Assembly: GCF_001886815.1 (NCBI RefSeq)
Contig: NZ_CP018099.1
Span: 4,772,501-4,836,500 of the forward strand
Source: Caldithrix abyssi DSM 13497
Lineage (GTDB): Bacteria; Calditrichota; Calditrichia; Calditrichales; Calditrichaceae
Length of the DNA stretch: 64,000 nt
Reading direction: 5' to 3'
Below are positions 7,794-17,414 of the stretch, in pieces; the stretch's first letter is position 1, and the number at the start of each line of letters is the position of its first letter. A program made the position numbers and the translations under genes. Below the pieces are notes generated by a model. It saw nothing but the letters and a program-made list of their open reading frames with translations, ran no database searches and was not told the origin of the DNA.

Positions 7794-10088
7794 TTAACTT
7801 TGTAAAGCCATTAACACTTTATCGGGCGTCATGGGCAAACTGGTCATTCGTACGCCAATCGCATTGTAAACGGCATTGGCAATGGCCGCCGGCGTTGGAA
7901 TTATCGCCGGTTCGCCCACCCCTTTAACGCCGGTATTGCTCAATTTCTCATCGCCTTCGCTAACAATGTAAATTTCGATCTCCGGCGTATCTTTGATGGT
8001 TGGAATTTTGTAGTCGTGCAAATTGGCGTTAACCAACTTTCCGATGTTGCGGTCGATCAGGCGTTCTTCGAACAGGGCGTAACCCAACCCCTGAATAATA
8101 CCGCCGTGAATCTGATTATCCAGCATTTGCCGATTTAAAACGCGACCCAGATCATAAGCGGCCACGATTTTTTTCACGCGGATTTTACCTGTTTCGGTGT
8201 CCACTTCTACCTCGGCAAACTGAACGCCAAAGGTGTTGACGGCGTAACCCTCCGGATTGGCCTCGCGTCGGCCGGTGGTCACCAGTACGCGCTCGCCCAT
8301 TTTTCGCGCCAGCTGGCCGATATCCAAGGACGCGCTTTTTTCGCCAGCGCTGTAAAATTTTCCGCCGGCATACTTCAATTGGCTTTCTGGCACGCCCAGA
8401 TGAGCCGCAGCGGCAGAGAACAATTTTGCTTTCATCTGCTCGGCCGCATCGCGCACCGCCGGCGAAACGGAGGGCGCCGTGGTGCTGCCGCCGCTGGAAC
8501 CGCAGTAGGGAGCCACGTCTGTATCGCCCAGAATGACTTCGATTTTTTCCACAGGAATATCGAGCACTTCGGCCGCCACCTGAGCCAGAATGGTGTACGT
8601 GCCCGTGCCCAGATCCTGGCTGCCGGCAATAATCTGAACGCTGCCGTCGCGGTTGAGTTTTAAGTTGGCGTAAGCCGGCGGTCCGCCGCCGCCCCACCAG
8701 ATTTGTGAAGACATGCCAATTCCGGTTTTAACAGGGCCCGGCTGCTCACCGGGCGTTTTATTGCGTCGCTCCCAGCCGATGGCTTTTGCTCCTTTTAAAT
8801 AAGCTTCTTTAAGCAGCTTGGTGGTATAGGGGATGTTCCAGTTGGGTTCTTTATCGGCGTAATTCTTTAATCGAAATTCCAGCGGATCCATTCCCACCTT
8901 TTCGGCCAGCTCATCGATTAGTTGCTCCAGCGCGAAAAAACCCTGTACATGTCCGGGCGCACGATATGCCCTTGCCCGACCGGCGTTAATGTAAACCGAA
9001 TACTCTTCTACTTTTACATTGGGGCAGGCGTACATGCTGCGTAATGGCCATGCACAGCCTGTTCCCGCCGGATATGCTCCGGCCGAACCGATGGATTTTA
9101 AATACAACGCGGTAAGCGTGCCGTCTTTTTTGACGCCCGCTTTTAGAGTTTGATATGAATCCGGACGATTGCCCACTGCCAGGTTCATTTCTCGCCGATC
9201 TAATGCGATGCGCACCGGCCGGCCTATTTGTCTGGCTAAGAGGGCGGCCATGACCGTGTATTTGCCGGCTTCCAGTTTGGCGCCAAATCCGCCGCCCATG
9301 TATTTTTTAATCACACGCACATTGCTTTCCGGCAGGCCCAACACCGAAGCGACCCGACTGCGTACGCTAAACACGCCCTGGGTGGAATCCCAGATTGTTA
9401 AATGATCGCCATCCCACTTTACCACACTAACGTGGGGCTCTGTGGGATTGTGAACAACCACCTGGGTATCAAATCTTCTTTCTAATACAACATCTGCCTC
9501 CTGCAAGCCCTTTTCCAGATCGCCGCGTTCATATTTAGAAGGTTTCCCTCTCATCAGATTTCCGTCTTCATATAATTGGGGCGCGTTTTTTTGCAGGGCC
9601 TGCTGCGCATCAACCACAAAAGGCAAAATTTCGTATTCAACCTTAATGGACCGCACGGCCTGCCTGGCGATGCGTTCGCTTTCGGCCACCACACACGCCA
9701 CTTCATCTCCTTCATAACGCAGATGCGGATCAAACAAAAACGAACGACCGTACCACTCAATACGCGGGGCGTTCTCATGCGTCAAAATCCCCAGCACACC
9801 TTTCAGTTTTTCTGCTTCACTGGTATCAATGGATTTAATACGCGCATGGGGATGCGGACAGCGAAGGGTTGCGGCGTGAGCCATACGCGGCAAAATAACG
9901 TCAAATGTGTAAACCGCGCTACCGCTCACTTTATCGTAGCCGTCCAGACGGGGCAGCCCCTTCCCGACAACTTTTAGTTTTTCATTCTTCTCCCATGGTC
10001 GATATTGATGCGTGGAAACCTCAGCTAATTGCTCGATTTCTTCTTCTTCAAAAAAATATTTTGATTTGATGATTTTATTCTCAGCCAT
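7794..10088 (-). CDS. paoC: Molybdenum-binding catalytic subunit of PaoABC-type aldehyde oxidoreductase
   Basis: A 764-residue subunit of the xanthine-oxidase family that binds molybdopterin cytosine dinucleotide and oxidises aldehydes, or related substrates, to acids. Visible are the N-terminal 'a/b hammerhead' domain (~40-160, 'GKGLPRLDGYDKVSG'), 'GGGFGAK' (cofactor contact), 'RAYRAPGHVQG', 'GSQDLGTGTYT', 'GSSGGSTT' and the C-terminal 'KGVGEPAIIPTPAAIANA' containing the catalytic glutamate. It has no signal peptide, as expected if the folded heterotrimer rides the Tat signal of PaoA. RBS GGGAGGGG precedes ATG. Order paoA-paoC-paoB differs from E. coli paoABC. True substrate is not readable from sequence. 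Confidence 0.93.
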   Translation of the reverse strand: MAENKIIKSKYFFEEEEIEQLAEVSTHQYRPWEKNEKLKVVGKGLPRLDGYDKVSGSAVYTFDVILPRMAHAATLRCPHPHARIKSIDTSEAEKLKGVLGILTHENAPRIEWYGRSFLFDPHLRYEGDEVACVVAESERIARQAVRSIKVEYEILPFVVDAQQALQKNAPQLYEDGNLMRGKPSKYERGDLEKGLQEADVVLERRFDTQVVVHNPTEPHVSVVKWDGDHLTIWDSTQGVFSVRSRVASVLGLPESNVRVIKKYMGGGFGAKLEAGKYTVMAALLARQIGRPVRIALDRREMNLAVGNRPDSYQTLKAGVKKDGTLTALYLKSIGSAGAYPAGTGCAWPLRSMYACPNVKVEEYSVYINAGRARAYRAPGHVQGFFALEQLIDELAEKVGMDPLEFRLKNYADKEPNWNIPYTTKLLKEAYLKGAKAIGWERRNKTPGEQPGPVKTGIGMSSQIWWGGGGPPAYANLKLNRDGSVQIIAGSQDLGTGTYTILAQVAAEVLDIPVEKIEVILGDTDVAPYCGSSGGSTTAPSVSPAVRDAAEQMKAKLFSAAAAHLGVPESQLKYAGGKFYSAGEKSASLDIGQLARKMGERVLVTTGRREANPEGYAVNTFGVQFAEVEVDTETGKIRVKKIVAAYDLGRVLNRQMLDNQIHGGIIQGLGYALFEERLIDRNIGKLVNANLHDYKIPTIKDTPEIEIYIVSEGDEKLSNTGVKGVGEPAIIPTPAAIANAVYNAIGVRMTSLPMTPDKVLMALQS

Positions 10089-10103
10089 GTTCCCCCCTCC
10101 CTT

Positions 10104-10712
10104 TTACTTAATTTTCGCCGCTTCGAGTACGGAATCGATGATTTTAGGATAGGCGGCGCAACGACAGAGATTGCCGGACATCCCTTCCAGAACGTCTTCT
10201 CTGGAAGGATTCGGCTTTTTAAGAAGTAGCGCCCGGGCGGCCATCACCTGGCCCGGCGTACAAAATCCACACTGATAGCCATCCTTTTTAACAAATGCCT
10301 TTTGCAGGGGATGCAACTCTTCTCCGCTCAGCAGTCCTTCGATGGTGGTAATCTCTTTCCCCTGTGCGTCAATTGCCAGCATGTGGCAGGAATAAACCGC
10401 CTTGCCATCGAGCAAAACCGTACAGGCGCCGCACTCGCCATGATTGCAAACGACTTTTGTCCCCGTTAACTGTAATCGTTCTCGCAATACCTCGACAAGC
10501 GTTGTTTGCGGCTCCACATGAAACCTCTTTTCACGTCCATTAACCTTTAAGGTAATTAGCACCTGTCCAGGAGGCGGGCTGGCTTTTTCCAGCTCTTCAA
10601 GAGGTAAAGCCCTGGCAATTTTACTGGCGGCTATGCTTCCGGCAACGCCTGTCCCCACGCCCTTTAAAAACTGGCGTCGGGAAAGGGAAGATTTTTTACT
10701 CTGTTCTGACAT
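10104..10712 (-). CDS. paoA: Tat-exported 2x[2Fe-2S] subunit of PaoABC-type aldehyde oxidoreductase
   Basis: A 202-residue iron-sulfur subunit. The start is ATG 10712, preceded by GGGAGGAG; a longer frame reaches 10784 but would bury the signal peptide. The Tat signal 'SRRQFLKGVG' (11-20) precedes a short hydrophobic stretch, so the complex is periplasmic. Plant-type [2Fe-2S] cluster I ligands are C89, C94, C97 and C109; cluster II ligands are C148, C151, C183 and C185 ('CGFC' and 'CRC'). This matches PaoA/YagT and differs from cytoplasmic XDH small subunits. It is first in the paoA-paoC-paoB run with 15- and 13-bp gaps. Upstream lies the repeat-filled gap. Confidence 0.93.
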   Translation of the reverse strand: MSEQSKKSSLSRRQFLKGVGTGVAGSIAASKIARALPLEELEKASPPPGQVLITLKVNGREKRFHVEPQTTLVEVLRERLQLTGTKVVCNHGECGACTVLLDGKAVYSCHMLAIDAQGKEITTIEGLLSGEELHPLQKAFVKKDGYQCGFCTPGQVMAARALLLKKPNPSREDVLEGMSGNLCRCAAYPKIIDSVLEAAKIK

Positions 10713-11107
10713 GGCTCCTCCCAATTTTAACTTACTTGTAAAAGATGGAAAAAAATGTATAAAATTGCAAGTTATTATTAACAAAAATTAGAATGTCCTC
10801 CAAAATTTGTAGAATACCGAATTGTTTGTTAAACATTATTTTTAACTCACTCCCTAATCCGCTTATTCCAGCACGTTTGGTGAATTGACCTCCCCTCTCT
10901 TTAAAAAAATTTCACAGAGCAAGGGGAGAATAAAAGGAAGTGAGTTTTTCAGAGAACAACCTTTTTAATGCTTTAAATATCTACGAGTCTGCTCAAAAAA
11001 GGGTGATTCGTCATTTCGAACGAAGAGCGCTATCTTATCCCTTCTTTTAATAGATTTTCTTACTGGAATGAAAAAAAATAACTTTTTCCAATTTTTTCTT
11101 TCGATGT

Positions 11108-11134
11108 AACGTTTCAGCGTGTGAAACGTTTTTT
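11108..11134 (+). terminator. Hairpin followed by T-run
   Basis: A perfect 9-bp inverted repeat, AACGTTTCA / TGAAACGTT, with loop GCGTG (11117-11121) and a T-run at 11129-11134. No coding gene ends nearby on the plus strand, so it may end an unseen transcript or belong to repeat debris. Confidence 0.45.
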
Positions 11135-11280
11135 ATGTGTAACACGTAATGAGTTGATCTAATTGTTTTCAGTTCTTAAAACTGATTCGTTGATGATAAA
11201 CGCTTTAGGTTGCGGAGGTAACTCATTACACGTCGCGCGTTACCTGTTACCCATTACACACTACTCAAAAGTTATTATCT

Positions 11281-11351
11281 TTTTCTGGCGTTCTTTGCGA
11301 TAGCTTTGCGCCCTTTGCGCTTTTTTAAAGGTTGCGGTTATGCTGCCCTGG
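11281..11351 (+). repeat. Degenerate partial copy of the dispersed repeat 3' module
   Basis: 'CTTTGCGC', then 'GTTGCGGTTATGCTGCCCTGG', matches the end of each tandem unit and leads directly into tandem unit 1, so the array starts with a truncated unit. Confidence 0.6.
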
Positions 11352-11745
11352 GGATAGTTTTTGAACCTTGATTTTCAGGATTAAAGGATTTTCTTGATTT
11401 TTTACTACAATTAAACGATGCATCTCTTTTTAAAGATAAATTCTGGAATGCAAAAAAAATAATCCCGTTAATCCAAAAATCAAGCAAATCCTGGTTCAAA
11501 ATTTAAATTATTCACCGGCCGGTCATTCCAAATTCCCATCTGGCGGAATGCGAAAATTTTTGTGCTGTTTTAAAAACTCATCCCCCGGCCCCTTCTCTTT
11601 AAAAAAGAGAAGGGGAGCAATTGTGCCAGTTTGCTTAGCTTTAGTCTTAAATGTTAAATATTTTTCTGCGATGATTGGCGTAATCTCCGAGAAGATTACT
11701 TTGCGCGCGTTACGGTTGATTTTGGTTGCGGGTTTGCGGCCCTGG
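11352..11745 (+). repeat. Tandem repeat unit 1 (~394 bp)
   Basis: The unit begins 'GGATAGTTTTTGAACCTTG' and ends 'GCGGCCCTGG'. Its first ~150 bp are an imperfect palindrome (TTGAACC...CTTGATTTTT against AAAAATCAAG...GGTTCAA). A mid-section includes 'CACCGGCCGGTCATTCC', a hairpin CCCCTTCTC...GAGAAGGGG follows at 11589-11615, and the 3' module starts at 11623. There is no plausible coding content. Confidence 0.9.
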
Positions 11746-12143
11746 GGATAGTTTTTGAACCTTGATTTTCAGGATTAAAGGATTTTCTTGATTTTTTACT
11801 ACAATTAAACGATGCATCTCTTTTTAAAGATAAATTCTGGAATGCAAAAAAAATAATCCCGTTAATCCAAAAATCAAACAAATCCTGGTTCAAAAATTAA
11901 ATTATTCACCGGCCGGTCATTCCAAATTCCCATCTGGCGGAATGCGAAAATTTTTGTGCTGTTTTAAAACTCATCCCCCAGCCCCTTCTCTTTAAAAAAG
12001 AAGGGGCGTAAATAGCGCCGGTTTGCTTAGCTTTAGTCTTAGAATAGTTTGTTTAATCATTTTCTGCGATTATTGGCGTAATCTGCGAGAAAATTACTTT
12101 GCGCGCGTTGCGCTTGATTTTGGTTGCGGCTTCGCTGCCCTGG
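11746..12143 (+). repeat. Tandem repeat unit 2 (~398 bp)
   Basis: Very close to unit 1 over its whole length. The 3' module here carries the variant 'AGAATAGTTTGTTTAATCA' in place of 'AAATGTTAAATATTT', a variant shared with unit 3 and nearly with the copy at 17415-17615. That suggests recent duplication of units 2 and 3. Confidence 0.9.
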
Positions 12144-12543
12144 GGATAGTTTTTGAACCTTGATTTTCAGGATTACAAGATTTTCTTGATTTTTTATTAC
12201 AATTAAACGATGCATCTCTTTTTAAAGATAAATTCTGGAATGCAAAAAAAATAATCCCGTTAATCCAAAAATCAAGCAAATCCTGGTTCAAAAATTAAAT
12301 TATTCACCGGCCGGTCATTCCAAATTCCCATCTGGCGGAATGCGAAAATTTTTGTGCTGTTTTAAAACTCATCCCCCATCTCATTATCTTTAAAAAAGAG
12401 AAGGGGCGTAAATAGTGCCGATTTGCTTAGCTTTAGTCTTAGAATAGTTTGTTTAATCATTTTCTGCGATGATTGGCGTAATCTGCGAGAAAATTACTTT
12501 GCGCACGTTGCGCTTGATTTTGGTTGCGGCTTCGCTGCCCTGG
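12144..12543 (+). repeat. Tandem repeat unit 3 (~400 bp)
   Basis: Third unit in the same orientation, ending 'GCTGCCCTGG' at 12543, after which unique sequence leads into the peptidase promoter region. The CCCCTTCTC hairpin arm has drifted here (CATCTCATTATC), while the opposite arm GAGAAGGGG is kept. Confidence 0.9.
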
Positions 12544-12695
12544 TAATTTTACACCTAACTTTTTTTCAAACGCCAATATGTGACTTTTTTGTGATGATTT
12601 GACGCTCGAAAATTGGTATATTTTTGCGGGCATGATCTACGTCATGGCTAAAACTCTTTATATTGAGTATAATAAATAAAAAATCGGAGCGCCCG

Positions 12696-15600
12696 ATGAG
12701 ATATTCTATTTTAATACTTCTTACCGCTTTTTCGCTTTTAATCGGCCAGAGTGTAGAGATACGCCATTCCTATTTTAATGTTGAAATTACACAGGAAGGG
12801 GCATATCATCACATAAATTATAAAGGCGTTTTTAACGGCGCCTCGTTAAAAAACGATGCCGGAAATCCTGATCTGCCTTTTTACGTCAAACGAATACTAC
12901 TTGAACCCGGACAGGAGATCGCTTCCTTTTCCATTAATAAAGTTGAAACAGCGGCGCTGGACGGTGATTTTAAGGTTTTCCCCAAACAGCCGCTATGGAG
13001 CTCTGAACAAAACCCTGCTTTTACGCCGCCCAACCCAACCGTTTACAACAGCGAAGAGCCTTTCCCTGCCAGAGTTGTTGAATACCTGGGGACGCAGCTC
13101 TTTCATGGGCGATCCATTGCCCATTTTGCCATTTATCCTTACCAGTATCGGCCCGCCCAACAAAAGCTCATCTTTATCCAGCAAGTAAATTTTACTTACA
13201 CTACCAGAGCGATGGAAAAAGCCGTTGTTCAGCCGACCATCGCGCAGGATGCCAATGTGGTTGACAAACTGCTAAACGATTCGCCGACCAATCTTCTGGC
13301 CGCTAAATTTTCTCTGCCGGCGAGTACAGACCAAATTGATCTTGATCTGCTGTCCAGCGGCCTGATCGATCGCTATGTGATTATCACCACCGATTCCCTT
13401 GCTTCCGCTTTTGAGCCGCTGGCGGAGTGGAAAACACAGCGCGGCGTTCCGGCCGTTATTCGCACCATGAGCTGGATCAGGGAGAACTTCCCCGACGGCG
13501 TGGACGATGCAGAGCGCATGCGCAGTTTCATCCGCTGGGCCTATGCCAAACGAGGCACGCGCTACGTCCTTCTGGGTGGCGATACGGAAATCGTTCCCAC
13601 ACGATTCATCCACACCGGTAATTTTACCTTTCCCACTGATTATTATTTTGCCGACCTGGACGGCACATGGAACGGCGATCAGGACGATACGTTTGGTGAA
13701 GCAAAAGACGCCGTGGAAGGCTATCCCGAAGTTTACGTGGCCCGCATTCCTGTTTTAAGCGGCAAAGAAGTGAATCTGTTCGTGAAAAAGCTTTTTGAAT
13801 ATGAGAAACTGGAAAACATCGATGCCGAAACCTTTCCGGCCTCCATTCTGTACCTGGCCGGCGATTTGCAAAGAGAAAACGACAGCCGCGATCAATTGAT
13901 CTTGAAACACATCGATCCGCTTATTCCCGCCGAGTTTCAACGAACGATGATTAGCCAGTCCGAGCACACCGGCAGCAGGCCCGACGTGCCCTTACGCGAG
14001 CTGAACAAAAGTTACGGTCTTATCTTTTCCGAAGGGCACGGTTTGTATTTTACCTATCGCCCCGGAGCCCGCGGTTCCGATCTTTACAATTACCATTTGA
14101 ATGAACTAAGAACGCCCGATCCGGCCATCTGGTACATGGCCAGTTGTTACACCAACGACATTAGCAAGCGCTGTTTTGGCGAAGATTATCTTTTAAGTCC
14201 CAAAGGCGGGGGCGTAGCCTACATCGGCAATTCAAGCTGGGAATATCCCTTTAGCGGCATCTACCTGCAAAAGGAATTTTTTAATCTCGTTTTTTACGAA
14301 GGGTTTTATCATCTTTCCGAGGCGCACTATCTTTCCCGTCTTCCTTACCTGGGCTATCTCAATTTTGAAGGGCCTTCACGGATCATTGTTTACTCGACCA
14401 TCGTGCTGGGCGACCCGGAAATGCCCGTATGGACGGCTAAAACGCGCACTTTTAATTTACGCGATTCCTTAATGGTAACGCAGGCCGAACGCTATTTACA
14501 GGTTAACCTGACGCGCAATGATTCCACTAACCTGCCCGTGGCCAACGCTCTGATTGTGCTTTACAAAAAAGACGCCCTTTACAAAATGGCGCGTACGGAT
14601 AATATGGGTGTTGCCCGCTTAGACCTGAACGGCGTTGTTCTGGATAGCGTTACCTTAACCGCCTGGGCCAGAAATTATAAACCCCAACAGAAAACGATCG
14701 ATTTGAGCGCCGACGAATCGTTTACATTTAAACTTCACGATCCAACATTTGAACAAGTAAGCGGCAACAACAACAATCAATGCGAGCCCGGCGAAATATT
14801 TCGCTTAAAATTAAACCTAAAAAACACAGGCTCTTCCGCCTGGTTAGTTAATACAAGAATTCACATCAACGAACGCAGCAATTTGTGTCAGCTATCCGAT
14901 ACGCTACAAATTTTAAACAGCGCCGTTTTGCCCGGCGATACGCTAAAGGCGCAACCCGTTGAACTGCAAATTGCTTCCGGCATTCAAACCGACACAACCG
15001 TGTTTATGGAAATTGCCGTGGAGCCCGTTCGGGGGAAGAAAATGACCGTCGTTTTACCGTTCAATATTTACGTTCCGCGCCTGAAAATCAACAAACTCAC
15101 GTTTTCTACTTTAGCCGACTCCGGAGAATTTAACACTTCCATTGTTGCTCTGGAACTCTTTAACCAGGGTAAGGGAAAGGCCTGGCAAATTTTCGGAAGA
15201 ATTACCACCGCCGATTCTCTGGCGCAAATCGAAGAAGACCGCTTTTATCTGGATGGTCTGGCGCCCAACAGCGCGCATCTGGTGGAACATGCTTTTGTCG
15301 TAAAACATAAAGCGGCGCTTACGCAAGCTTCATTTAATCTTATTTTAAGCGACGCCAGCGGCAACACATGGCGGCAGAAGCTGGACTTTAATCCGCCGCA
15401 AAAGGTAGAAACGGTTTCCTTTCGTCCGGCTGCCGCAGATGGCATTTTGTTAAGCTGGCCAGCAGCGCCGGATTCTGATGTGGCCGGCTATTTAATCTAT
15501 CGTTCAGCGACAAAAAACGGGCCTTTTGAACTGGTAACGCCAACGCCCGTTTTGAATGCCGGTTATTTTGTGGATCACACCACCGATCCTGCATCAAACT

Positions 15601-17366
15601 ATTTTTACACCATTCAGGTTGTAGACAGCAGCGGCAATTACAGCGCTTTTAGCGATACCATCCAGACCTGGAGCGCGCTGCCTTTTCAGGCGGGCTTTCC
15701 CGTGCGGCCCAGCGTCCGGGCCATCGGTTCAGAAGTAAACGGTGTGGTTGCCTACGATTTGAACGGCGACCGCCGCAAGGAACTCATCGTTTCCGGCGGT
15801 AATGGCCAACTTCATGTTTACGACTGGCAGGGCGGTCTATTGTTTAGCGTAGAAGGCCTGGAAGGCGACTTAACCGTTCCGGCCATCGGACAGGTGACCG
15901 GCGACGCGCAGGTTGAAATTGTCGTGGCCGGCTCCAAAGAAGGCCTTACTCTTAACAATGTGTACGTTATCGACTCGAAAAACGGACAGCTTCTGGCCAG
16001 CGCCAATCTGCATTACAATGTACCGTCCTCTGCCGTGCTGGCCGATCTTGACGCCGACGGCTACGACGAAATCCTGCTTCTCACGCACGGCAACAATGCG
16101 CCCGAACCGCCTCAAAACAGCCGCATTTTTATTTTTACCGACAGCAGCGGCGTGCTGACCGGTTTTAAAGACTGGCCAGACGATGGCTACGCGCTGGTCG
16201 GTTCCGCTTCGGTCGGCAACCTGGCCGCAGCCGATCTGGATCAAAGCGGGCAGCTTTCCGTTGTTGTCCCTACCGTCGAGAGCAAACTGTACTGCTTTAA
16301 GCCGGACAGCGCTGTGGAGCCGCGCTGGATCAAAACCATGCCCAACCCTCTGGAAGCGCCCGTCAGTCTGGCCGATCTGGACCTGGACGGGTTCGTTGAA
16401 ATCATTGTGCCGGTCATTAAATCCGACCTGCTCTATGTTTTAAAACACGACGGATCGGAATACGCGGGATGGGAAAACGGCCAGCCCTGCAACGTAACCA
16501 ATCCTTACTGGCATGTTTCGCCGGCCATTGTGGGCAATGTGGACGAAGACCCCGAGCTGGAAATTGTTTATGTGGGGCGCGACGCCATCTATCTTTACGA
16601 GCACGACGGCAGGCTGAAAGCCGACTACCCGATCGCTATTAATAACGGCGATGATTTTTTCGACAACAACTGGGAAGTGCTGCCGCCTTACAATTCGCCC
16701 ATCCTGGCCGACGTCAACCAGGACGGCGCGCAGGACATTATTTACCTTGACGCGTATGGCTATATTCACGCCTTTAGCTCCCTTTCTGGCCAGGAAGTGG
16801 GAGGGTTTCCGTTATACATTAAAAACAGCTTCATTAAGGGGCAGTCTCCTGCAATTGATGATCTGGACGGCGACGGCGACCTTGATATTTTAATGGCCAA
16901 CCACGAAGGCGTTTTGCTGGTGTGGGATGCCCCGCAAAAATACGATGAAACAACCACCATTATGTGGAATCAACCCTTTGCCAATGTTCAACACAGCGGA
17001 CTTTACACGCCTCTGCGCCTTGAAATAATAAGCGGTTTGGCAGATGAAAAGCCGAGCATACCGCAGGAATTTTTCCTTAAACCCAATTACCCCAACCCCT
17101 TCAATCCGCAAACCGCCATTGTTTTTGGTTTAAGGCAAACGGCGCAAATTCGTTTAACCATCTACAATATTTTAGGGCAAAAAATTGCCGAACTGGGGCA
17201 AGACCAGAGCTTTGGCCCGGGCGTGCACAAGCTGATCTGGAACGGTAAAAACGCCCTGCAGCAGGAAATGGCCTCGGGCGTCTACTTTTACCGACTGACG
17301 GTCAGGGATCCCGCCTCCGGGAAAATCTTGTTTACCAAAGTGAACAAGATGATTAAGTTAAAATGA
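12696..17366 (+). CDS. Gingipain-like C25 cysteine peptidase with Fn3, FG-GAP propeller and T9SS domain
   Basis: A 1556-residue secreted protein. Start ATG 12696 (GGAG upstream) gives signal peptide 'MRYSILILLTAFSLLIGQS'; an in-frame TTG at 12663 is less likely. After a ~190-residue propeptide-like region comes a peptidase C25 domain (~210-580) with 'YVLLGGDTEIVPTRF', catalytic H448 in 'EGHG' and nucleophile C484 in 'MASCYTN'. Then follow a carboxypeptidase-regulatory-like/CARDB-like beta region (~590-900), a fibronectin type III domain (~915-990, 'GYLIYRSATKNGPF'), an FG-GAP/VCBS beta-propeller (~1000-1430) with Asp-rich loops such as 'DLDGDGDLDI' that probably bind calcium, and a T9SS sorting domain (~1470-1556, 'NYPNPFNP'). 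It is probably an extracellular protease/adhesin; cleavage preference cannot be told. Flanking repeats on both sides suggest a mobile or recombining context. Confidence 0.92.
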   Translation: MRYSILILLTAFSLLIGQSVEIRHSYFNVEITQEGAYHHINYKGVFNGASLKNDAGNPDLPFYVKRILLEPGQEIASFSINKVETAALDGDFKVFPKQPLWSSEQNPAFTPPNPTVYNSEEPFPARVVEYLGTQLFHGRSIAHFAIYPYQYRPAQQKLIFIQQVNFTYTTRAMEKAVVQPTIAQDANVVDKLLNDSPTNLLAAKFSLPASTDQIDLDLLSSGLIDRYVIITTDSLASAFEPLAEWKTQRGVPAVIRTMSWIRENFPDGVDDAERMRSFIRWAYAKRGTRYVLLGGDTEIVPTRFIHTGNFTFPTDYYFADLDGTWNGDQDDTFGEAKDAVEGYPEVYVARIPVLSGKEVNLFVKKLFEYEKLENIDAETFPASILYLAGDLQRENDSRDQLILKHIDPLIPAEFQRTMISQSEHTGSRPDVPLRELNKSYGLIFSEGHGLYFTYRPGARGSDLYNYHLNELRTPDPAIWYMASCYTNDISKRCFGEDYLLSPKGGGVAYIGNSSWEYPFSGIYLQKEFFNLVFYEGFYHLSEAHYLSRLPYLGYLNFEGPSRIIVYSTIVLGDPEMPVWTAKTRTFNLRDSLMVTQAERYLQVNLTRNDSTNLPVANALIVLYKKDALYKMARTDNMGVARLDLNGVVLDSVTLTAWARNYKPQQKTIDLSADESFTFKLHDPTFEQVSGNNNNQCEPGEIFRLKLNLKNTGSSAWLVNTRIHINERSNLCQLSDTLQILNSAVLPGDTLKAQPVELQIASGIQTDTTVFMEIAVEPVRGKKMTVVLPFNIYVPRLKINKLTFSTLADSGEFNTSIVALELFNQGKGKAWQIFGRITTADSLAQIEEDRFYLDGLAPNSAHLVEHAFVVKHKAALTQASFNLILSDASGNTWRQKLDFNPPQKVETVSFRPAAADGILLSWPAAPDSDVAGYLIYRSATKNGPFELVTPTPVLNAGYFVDHTTDPASNYFYTIQVVDSSGNYSAFSDTIQTWSALPFQAGFPVRPSVRAIGSEVNGVVAYDLNGDRRKELIVSGGNGQLHVYDWQGGLLFSVEGLEGDLTVPAIGQVTGDAQVEIVVAGSKEGLTLNNVYVIDSKNGQLLASANLHYNVPSSAVLADLDADGYDEILLLTHGNNAPEPPQNSRIFIFTDSSGVLTGFKDWPDDGYALVGSASVGNLAAADLDQSGQLSVVVPTVESKLYCFKPDSAVEPRWIKTMPNPLEAPVSLADLDLDGFVEIIVPVIKSDLLYVLKHDGSEYAGWENGQPCNVTNPYWHVSPAIVGNVDEDPELEIVYVGRDAIYLYEHDGRLKADYPIAINNGDDFFDNNWEVLPPYNSPILADVNQDGAQDIIYLDAYGYIHAFSSLSGQEVGGFPLYIKNSFIKGQSPAIDDLDGDGDLDILMANHEGVLLVWDAPQKYDETTTIMWNQPFANVQHSGLYTPLRLEIISGLADEKPSIPQEFFLKPNYPNPFNPQTAIVFGLRQTAQIRLTIYNILGQKIAELGQDQSFGPGVHKLIWNGKNALQQEMASGVYFYRLTVRDPASGKILFTKVNKMIKLK

Positions 17367-17414
17367 TGTTTAGGATACTTCCTCTGAAAGATCTAGTCCC
17401 GCCCGGGCCGGATT

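Larger units (their letters stand above)
10713..12695. other. 2-kb gene-free block with tandem repeats between divergent paoA and the C25 peptidase
   Basis: Apart from a hairpin (11108-11134), a 10-bp inverted repeat with arms 11146-11155 and 11220-11229, and the repeat array (11281-12543), I see nothing genic. Short minus-strand frames at 11696-11893 and 12094-12291 are copies of each other only because the repeat is tandem. Both flanking genes are transcribed away from this block, so it must also hold their promoters. Confidence 0.65.

Noticed and set aside
8185-8697. 170-codon frame inside paoC
   Set aside because: Same strand but different frame of a well-conserved gene, with Arg/Gly-rich nonsense composition.
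11696-12291. Two similar ~65-residue minus-strand frames as a duplicated small gene
   Set aside because: They are exactly one repeat unit (398 bp) apart, lack RBS and simply follow the tandem repeat.
11352-12543. CRISPR array
   Set aside because: Units are ~398 bp, with no short repeat/spacer alternation and no cas genes in the window.
12663-12695. TTG start for the C25 peptidase
   Set aside because: ATG 12696 has GGAG and begins exactly at the signal peptide.
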